Source of the DNA: Brienomyrus brachyistius
Lineage: Eukaryota; Chordata; Actinopteri; Osteoglossiformes; Mormyridae
Reading direction: 5' to 3'
Length of the DNA: 64,000 nt
NCBI RefSeq assembly: GCF_023856365.1
Contig: NC_064542.1
Location: forward strand, 23,964,127 to 24,028,126
Under the pieces are notes generated by a model, which saw nothing but the letters and a program-made list of their open reading frames with translations, had not been told where the DNA came from and searched no databases. The position numbers and the translations under genes are program-made. Of the stretch, positions 57,001 through 64,000 are shown in pieces. Numbering within the stretch: the first letter of the stretch is position 1; every line of letters starts with the position of its first letter.

Positions 57001-59304
57001 CGGCCCAAATCAAGCCGGAATCTGTTCCCAGATATTTAAACACTCAATCCGCTATTTGGATTGACTTAGAAGGACAGTGTTTATTTACACTTTAGATTTT
57101 AAATACACTGGACACCAAACAAATGGCAAAAACATCAAATACTGGTGTCACTTTTTCCCTCCCAGATTCCCTGTAAGAACAAGAGTAAACCGCTAGTAGG
57201 GGGTATCAGCAAATTCAATGTGACAATTTTCAATCTGACAGGAGGCAAACTTTTTCGACAGCACAGTACATTGTGTAAGGTTACAGAGGAATGTTGGAGT
57301 CTAACTGCATCAAATAAAATAACAGATAGCATATACAAATATTAGATTGCAGCTCATGTACTGTAGTGATCAAAAACCTTGCTTTGTGGGGTTTGTATGG
57401 GACTATATTCTTGCTAATGAGGAACGGCTGATGTTACCAAATACGTCCAGTGAGAAAGAAAACAAAAAAAGCTTTCAAAGCTGACAAAGAAGAAGTTACT
57501 GAATGGTATTGAAGAGGGAGAGGATTAACAGGAGAATATAAGAGGTTTCGTCTCACTGGGTTTTTAACAGACTAGAATAATACTGACATGTGATGAATGT
57601 GATTGAAGAAGACAGTTTAGTGCAGGAGAAAAGGGCAATCATGTGACAGCACCTGCGAGTGGACAAAGGCTGATCCCTTCATTATCAGCCTACTTGGGAG
57701 CTGTCCGCTTCTGAAGGAGGTAGCACGTCGACAGCATTCAGCCTGTCATGCTATTGTTTGCCGCTCCACGACTGCAGACAGCTGCATGAAGGAGCAACAT
57801 GTTCTTCGTGAGATCAGAAGCTCAGGCCATGTAGCTGAGCTGTTCTCCTGCCATTTGCTGGAGTTTGTTTCTCAGTGCACACATCAGGGTCCATGTTCTG
57901 AGGGGCCAGGGGTCCTACAGTAAACAGACTGACAGAAACTTCGTGCCGCATAAGGCAAGCCATGTGAAATCAGATCATTTTAAAATAATCTTCACTTTAA
58001 ATAGAAATCAAACCTCTGATCTCTGTATATTTAGACAATGGGCTATAGCATTACCCCCAAAACATCACAAAGGATATAAGGCAGAGAAAGGAGAAAATGG
58101 AGATACAGAGAGAAAAAACTTCAATCTCTAGCGTGATTATGTCAGTGTTGGACCCTTGAGTTCTAGGGCTCCCTAGCTGATCCTAAGTTTCATTCACATA
58201 GAAGAGCACAATGTGACATTTGAAAACTAAAGGATTCCTGCACACTTTTGCTCATACAAATTGAAAATAAACTATCATAATCATTTGGAAAGTGCTCCCA
58301 ATGTAAGGAAGATATAGGTGTTACTGTAGTTTACTGCCACAGAAGCAGAAAGGATGCAAAAGTACATAGAGTACGTACATAAAAGCAAATGTACTGTTTT
58401 TTGTTCAACGATGAACTTCGAGACACATGCTCTCTTGTGATTATATTAAAGTAATGGATACAATCAAGTAGCACTTGCAAGTTCCAGGTTGTAATTTTTA
58501 TTTTTCTACATATTGTCAGCGCATAACTGCCTGGGATACTTCTGAGGCACTGCCAAAAGATAAACTGTGCCATTGACTAAACAAACCATATGGTCAACAG
58601 AGTCTAAATGCCATTTCCACTTAGTCTCTTTAGGAGGTCCTGGAATGGCCTGCTGACATTTACAGTCACTTCAGCCATGCTGAATTACCATCTCATGACG
58701 TTCAGTCACAGTCTTCTGTTTTCTTTTTCTGCAGTAAAACGATGACAGTTTTCCAAGTTTTTTTATATAATTACCAGATGTCAAGTGCTCTGGTGGACTG
58801 AATTCCTCACAACATAGCGGTAGAGGAAATAAAACACAATTCTGCACTTGTGACATTACAATTTACATGCTCATTAATTCTAATGATTGCAAAGACCACA
58901 CATCACTCCCCATTGTGGTTGTGAATTAGCTTGTCTGATTTATGTCTATATTTCGCATTTCTATCCCACTCAACAGTAATTCTTATTAGATTCAACTGAC
59001 AAACATCTCTTTATGTGATGAGTTATTATACGGTGTGACTGTTAACCAGTGCCCTTGATTACATATTTCGAATATACATCTTTTCCCATGTAACCCTGCG
59101 TGACTTTCGTCGAAGATAAAAAGTAACTTTTTTCTTAAAGCATATTACATTACAGTAATATTCATAATTCTCTTTGGTTATTTGAGGAATAAGTAAGGTA
59201 TTCCAGTTATTTATCACATAAAAGTTTCACTGTATGAATGAAATTATTTTAAATAGCAAGTCCCTGCTCACAGTTTTCAGAAGTGCATTAAGAACAAGTA
59301 TGGA
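57001..59304. other. Unassigned spacer
   Basis: No gene supported. An open frame at 57,865-58,131 has no domain or splice context. Confidence 0.55.
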
Positions 59305-60520
59305 CCACAGCACACCATAAGAGGGCCAAAGCACACCATAAGAGCACCACAGCACACCATAAGAGCGCCACAGCACACCATAAGAGCGCCACAGCACACC
59401 ATAAGAGGGCCACAGCACACCATAAGAGCGCCACAGCACACCATAAGAGCGCCACAGCACACCATAAGAGCGCCACAGCACACCATAAGAGCGCCACAGC
59501 AAACCATAAGAGCGCCACAGCACACCATAAGAGCGCCACAGCACAGCATAAGAGGGCCACAGTACAGCATAAGAGGGCCACAACACACCATAAGAGCGCC
59601 ACAGCACACCATAAGAGGGCCACAGCACAGCATAAGAGGGCCACAACACACCATAAGAGCGCCACAGCACACCATAAGAGGGCCACAGCACACCATAAGA
59701 GGGCCACAGGACACCATAAGAGCGCCACAGCACACCATAAGAGGGCCACAGCACACCATAAGAGCGCCACAGCACACCATAAGAGGGCCACAGCACACCA
59801 TAAGAGCGCCACAGCACAGCATAAGAGCGCCACAGCACACCATAAGAGGGCCACAGCACACCATAAGAGCGCCACAGCACACCATAAGAGCGCCACAGCA
59901 CACCATAAGAGGGCCACAGCACACCATAAGAGCGCCACAGCACAGCATAAGAGCGCCACAGCACACCATAAGAGCGCCACAGCACACCATAAGAGCGCCA
60001 CAGCACACCATAAGAGGGCCACAGCACACCATAAGAGCGCCACAGCACAGCATAAGAGCGCCACAGCACACCATAAGAGCGCCACAGCACACCATAAGAG
60101 CGCCACAGCACAGCATAAGAGCGCCACAGCACACCATAAGAGCGCCACAGCACACCATAAGAGGGCCACAGCACACCATAAGAGCGCCACAGCACACCAT
60201 AAGAGGGCCACAGCACACCATAAGAGGGCCACAGGACACCATAAGAGGGCCACAGGACACCATAAGAGCGCCACAGCACACCATAAGAGCGCCACAGCAC
60301 ACCATAAGAGCGCCACAGCACACCATAAGAGGGCCACAGCACACCATAAGAGCGCCACAGCACACCATAAGAGCGCCACAGCACACCATAAGAGGGCCAC
60401 AGCACACCATAAGAGGGCCACAGCACACCATAAGAGGGCCACAGCACACCATAAGAGCGCCACAGCACACCATAAGAGCGCCACAGCACACCATAAGAGC
60501 GCCACAGCACACCATAAGAG
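59305..60520. repeat. 21-bp minisatellite, about 58 units
   Basis: Unit CACAGCACACCATAAGAG plus CGC or GGC. Two subtypes (GAGCGCCAC and GAGGGCCAC) alternate irregularly, with rarer CAGCATAAGAG, AGGACACC and CAACACACC forms. The unit is a multiple of three, so three minus-strand frames stay open for 405-454 codons and repeat seven residues. The longest starts at a GTG, and all lack unique domains, so they are rejected as genes. Confidence 0.98.
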
Positions 60521-62789
60521 GCGAAGACATTTACCTGTAAGATATCACAGAAGAGAGAGTCAAAGCCATGCAAAGACATACAATGTGGCACATTTTTGTT
60601 TGAGAGCAGGGGTAGATATTTTTAGAGTGACTCCAGCAGGCCGACATAATCACGCCAGTAAGCGAGCTAAGGAGCAGCAGGTGTTCACTCTTCTCTGCTT
60701 TTTGTTGAATTAAATTCCCGCTCAAAAGTTGAGGCCACCAAAGAGATCACTGGGACACAATCAGGGTATTTGAGATCCACAACCCTGCAGGCATTAGGCC
60801 ACAGAGCAACCTGCTGTGTCACTCATCAAGCCAATATTAAGCACCAATAAAGTCATTCTCGATTAAAAAGGCTTTGAGGTTCTATTCCAGCTCAATGAAT
60901 TAGAATATATTGAATTAGTCAAAGTAACAACATTCTTGTTTTGGGGTTTTTCTCTTCACACCAGCTGTCAGAACTCAAGAATCACAATCTTATCAAGTAA
61001 ATGACAAAAAATCTGATTTGCTACTGTTTTGCCTTAATGACTTTTTTTCAACATGTAATAAGAAAATGAAAGCCATATACAGATAATTAAAAACTGAACA
61101 CTGAAGTAATATAAAGTACATTGAACTCCACACTGCTAGAAAGTGGTTAATAAAGGAAGTGCAGGAAATGTTAATGATACAATATTGCAGGTTGGTGTCT
61201 GCATTTCCCATGTTGAGAACTCAGAGTCAGACCACAGGGTCCCACTTTCAGAGCAATTTGGGGAATTACATCGTGAGCAGCAAGGCTGTGACTACTGTAA
61301 TACAGGCTGCTACCTGCTAACTTCTCTCCAGTGTCTCCAGGTGGCTATCTAGCTTTCTGCATATGGCACCTTTGAAAGGTCTCCTCATGCCCGAGCTCGC
61401 GTGCTGAGTCATGCCCTTTGCGTCCACATTGGCCATGAAGATACCAAGAAGCCCAGGTGAGGAGGTCTTCCAGACACTTAAGGTAAATGAACAAAGTGAA
61501 TGGCATTAAGATAACAGACTGGCTGTATAGGAATTCAAAGGCTGCAGCCTTCTGAGGATGCATCCGAAGACTGTAAACATCACAGCTGTGCGACAAGGCT
61601 GTGCCATTTTGAAGGCTCCTTCAAGTGGGGTCTATAAATGCGTCCTTCTTTCCCCGATCCAGCAAAGATGCACCCAATGGATCTTACTCAGCCCAACATA
61701 TCCCAAGATTCATTGCGCGGAGGTAAAGTGGGCGTGTTCCAGCTAGGCAATAGGAGCAGCACTTTATGACTCAAGCTTAAGAACGGCTAGACCGTCCCAT
61801 TTCACAAAGCTTTCTGCTCGACCTTCAAAGAACTCCGCCTACAAACACTATACTTTTGTGGAGCCCCCACATACAAGCCTGAAATTAGGTTTGAGGTCAA
61901 GCCTGAAATTAAGTGATTCATAATTTTTGGGGTATATCTGAGATAACAAAATTTCCTGACAAAATACTTCCTTTGATAACATGTCATCTCTACAAAGAGA
62001 ATACTGGTCCTGGTACAAAAGCAGCTGCCGTAATACTGGGGCACTAACTGTGACTTACCATTGATGCAAATGACCTTTTAAAGGTCAGAGTTCAATCCTG
62101 CATAAATACACAGAGCAACAATCTACAGCCTTATTTAACTTAATGTAAATTTAATTTGAATTTATTTAATTATATTAAAATATAAATTATTTATTTGTAA
62201 AATTTAATTAGAAACCAGTGAATAATACACATTTCTTCAGCATTAATGGCTTGTTCTGTATTCTATTAACCTTTTTTTGGACAGAACTGTAATGAACAGA
62301 CTGAAGGGATCCAATTGTAGGATAAATTGATGTTTAATCCGGAGGCAGAAATCGCAGTTAGAAACCAACCGGGTCAGAAGCAGTCAGGCAGGGGAGCAAA
62401 GCAAGAAAAATGGGAAACCCAGAATCATCGGTGCAGGTATGGCTAACTGGCCGATAACAGAAGGGCAATCAGCAGGAAATCCAAGAAATGGCGAGAATCG
62501 GGAATCCGGGAATTCCAAATACAGGAGGATCGAAGGAAAAAACGAAAGGCTTGGTGTGGTGCAAATATGCAGAAGTTTGCAAAGAGGGTGGGAAGTCCTG
62601 GGCTTCAATCAGGGAGTCCTAGTTAACCACTGCAGATGAGTTGCAGCTGTTCAGTATTCTATAGTGAATGATCTTTGTAGGCGCGGCAGCTCTGGTGAGC
62701 AATAGGCATGATCTGGTCGGCTCCGATGCAGAGGCGACAAGAATATGCAAAATCATTATTTAAAATCTGGCAATTTCATTAACAGAAAT
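60521..62789. other. Unassigned spacer
   Basis: No gene supported. 62,340-62,640 (CGGAGGCAGAAATCGCAG, GTCAGGCAGGGGAGC, GGAATCCGGGAATTCC) has the look of a fragment of a retroelement seen in fish, but I cannot classify it. Confidence 0.45.
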
Positions 62790-63052
62790 GTTTAGGGTAA
62801 GGGTTATGTCTAATTCAGGGTTAGGGTTAGAGTTATCTCTAATTCAGGGTTAGGGTAAGGGTTATGTCTAATTCAGGGTTAGGGTAAGGGTTATGTCTAA
62901 TTCAGGGTTAGGGTAAGGGTTATGTCTAATTCAGGGTTAGGGTAAGGGTTATGTCTAATTCAGGGTTAGGGTTAGAGTTATCTCTAATTCAGGGTTAGGG
63001 TAAGGGTTATGTCTAATTCAGGGTTAGGGTAAGGGTTATGTCTAATTCAGGG
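62790..63052 (+). repeat. 29-bp telomere-like minisatellite
   Basis: About nine units of 29 bp: GGGTTAGGGTAAGGG then TTATGTCTAATTCA. A variant (GGGTTAGGGTTAGAG then TTATCTCTAATTCA) recurs 145 bp apart, which is five units. The GGGTTAGGG part is telomere-like but the unit is not a telomere repeat. Confidence 0.97.
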
Positions 63053-63124
63053 CACACACAAAGCTTAGTAGTACCCAAAGTTCAGTGGCATTCACTGAAT
63101 CACTTAAAGAGGTTCCTCCATTAA

Positions 63125-63365
63125 AATCCATTTTCTGTAACCGTTTGTCCTATTCAGGGGTGGGGTGGGGGGGCGGAGCCTATCCCAAAGATTATGGGCA
63201 CAAGGCAGGGAACAACCCAGGATGGGGCACCAAGTCACCCACGCCTACGACACGGGGAGAACATGCAAACTCCACACACACGGACCCCTGCCGGAGACTC
63301 CATCCCTCATCCAAAGGTTGTGAGGTAACAGTGCTAAGCACTGCACCACTGTGCCACCTCAACTT
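63125..63365 (-). mobile_element. tRNA-like SINE family A, internally shortened
   Basis: Plus strand: ATCCATTTTCTGTAACCGTT, GGGGGGCGGAGCCTATCCC, AAGGCAGGGAACAACCCAGG, GGGGAGAACATGCAAACTCC, GTGAGGTAACAGTGCTAAGC and CACTGCACCACTGTGCCACC. The stretch between the tail module and the GGAGAACATG core is missing. Confidence 0.88.
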
Positions 63366-64000
63366 GCAGTATGTGTTTTACAAATATAAATTATTATTGT
63401 ATTATATGAGCCAAACGTCCATGCCCAGTGTACGGCAAAACACTTTATTTTCTGTATCTTTAACTGCAACTAAAAACCATCTACAACTATTTTGTCCTTC
63501 TGTATTCAAAACTGGGGTTTAATGTCAGGTGGTCGATTTCCAGCTGAGGCTAATTATCCAGAATACATTATCATTTTCATGCACAAAAAAGGCAACTGTC
63601 TAGGGAGGCAGAGCGATCACATGTATTGCCGCCTTCTCAGTCACGCATGCAATCATAGAAAATGACGGTTCTGCACTTTGTTCTTTTGTTACAGGCGCCC
63701 TCGGAATACACTTGGCCTGAGCGGGACTCGTGTGTATCACCATCCTACTGAAACATACGGAACAACACGCACCTTTGTTTGAAGCAGCCTATGACCAGAA
63801 GACAAACTGTTTATGGGTGATGGATGTTAAAACAAAGGTTCTTCTGGAGAAAGAGGCGAGCACGCAGCATACAGAGCTGTATATTATTGTCCCTCCACAA
63901 CATAATTAGATTGACCAACGGCAAGGGACAAACTGTTCTGTCAGGAGGCACGACATAATTTGGAAAGTATAGCGCAATTTTCTGCCTTGGACACAAAGTA
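63366..64000. other. Spacer with one possible splice acceptor
   Basis: At 63,668-63,694 a strong pyrimidine tract ends in CAG (GCACTTTGTTCTTTTGTTAC then AG), followed by CpG-keeping sequence GCGCCCTCGGAATACACTTG. Two frames run 18-29 codons to a stop. It could be a last coding exon or a transcript exon of a gene beyond the window, or chance. No polyadenylation signal is evident nearby. Confidence 0.25.

Noticed and set aside
59227..60591. 454-codon minus-strand open frame (and 417- and 405-codon companions)
   Set aside because: Unit is 21 bp, so all three frames stay open by arithmetic. The peptide is a seven-residue repeat with no unique domain, and the long frame starts at GTG, not ATG.
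18010..63052. CRISPR arrays
   Set aside because: The tandem repeats have no unique spacers between units, and the window is vertebrate-like with no cas genes.

Overview
This window looks like non-coding DNA from a ray-finned (probably teleost) fish. It has broken Tc1/mariner transposons, many copies of a tRNA-like SINE family typical of fish (they end in ATGG/CATC tracts), palindromic MITE-like elements common in fish, GT/TA microsatellites and CpG-poor AT-rich spacers. It shows no bacterial operons, ribosome binding sites or dense ORFs. Species and neighbouring genes cannot be told from the sequence. No complete protein-coding gene, rRNA, tRNA gene or CRISPR array was found. The longest open frames (up to about 450 codons) are artefacts of minisatellites whose unit length is a multiple of three.

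Layout. 0-5 kb: an internally deleted mariner/Tc1-like copy (about 1.18-2.07 kb) carrying a 20-bp triplication, possible hAT-like remnants, and a nearly full-length Tc1 element with TA target duplication and a broken transposase (3,103-4,237). 5-18 kb: mostly unassigned spacer, with an unclassified dispersed repeat (8.6 kb), a tRNA-derived SINE (10 kb), two short tandem repeats, a MITE (15.4 kb) and an old SINE copy (15.9 kb). 18-24 kb: an 18-bp minisatellite with a 54-bp higher-order repeat, a 24-bp minisatellite, a 61-bp triplication and two copies of a GT-associated element. 24-33 kb: SINE and palindrome remnants, a TATCAC array, spacer and a third GT-associated element. 32.7-37.7 kb: two exact DR1 nuclear-receptor-type sites and several CpG-retaining stretches that may be conserved regulatory DNA. 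38-46 kb: a MITE, several SINE copies (one with a 47-bp internal triplication) and a fourth GT-associated element holding about 330 bp of TTAGGG-like repeats. 46-51 kb: one candidate internal exon (46,374-46,621), spacer and an old SINE. 50.7-57 kb: a 12-bp array, a 45-bp array with an RFX/X-box-like palindrome in each unit, two MITEs, a complete SINE, a 40-bp array grown from the SINE 3' module and a Tc1/mariner transposase scrap. 59-64 kb: a 21-bp array of about 58 units, a telomere-like 29-bp array, a SINE and one possible splice acceptor.

No genes act together here. The recurring theme is tandem growth from inside dispersed elements: the TTAGGG-like tract inside the GT-associated element, the 40/47-bp units inside the SINE, and the 20-bp units inside the mariner copy. 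The items most worth checking are those expansions, the X-box-like array, the DR1 pair and the candidate exon.
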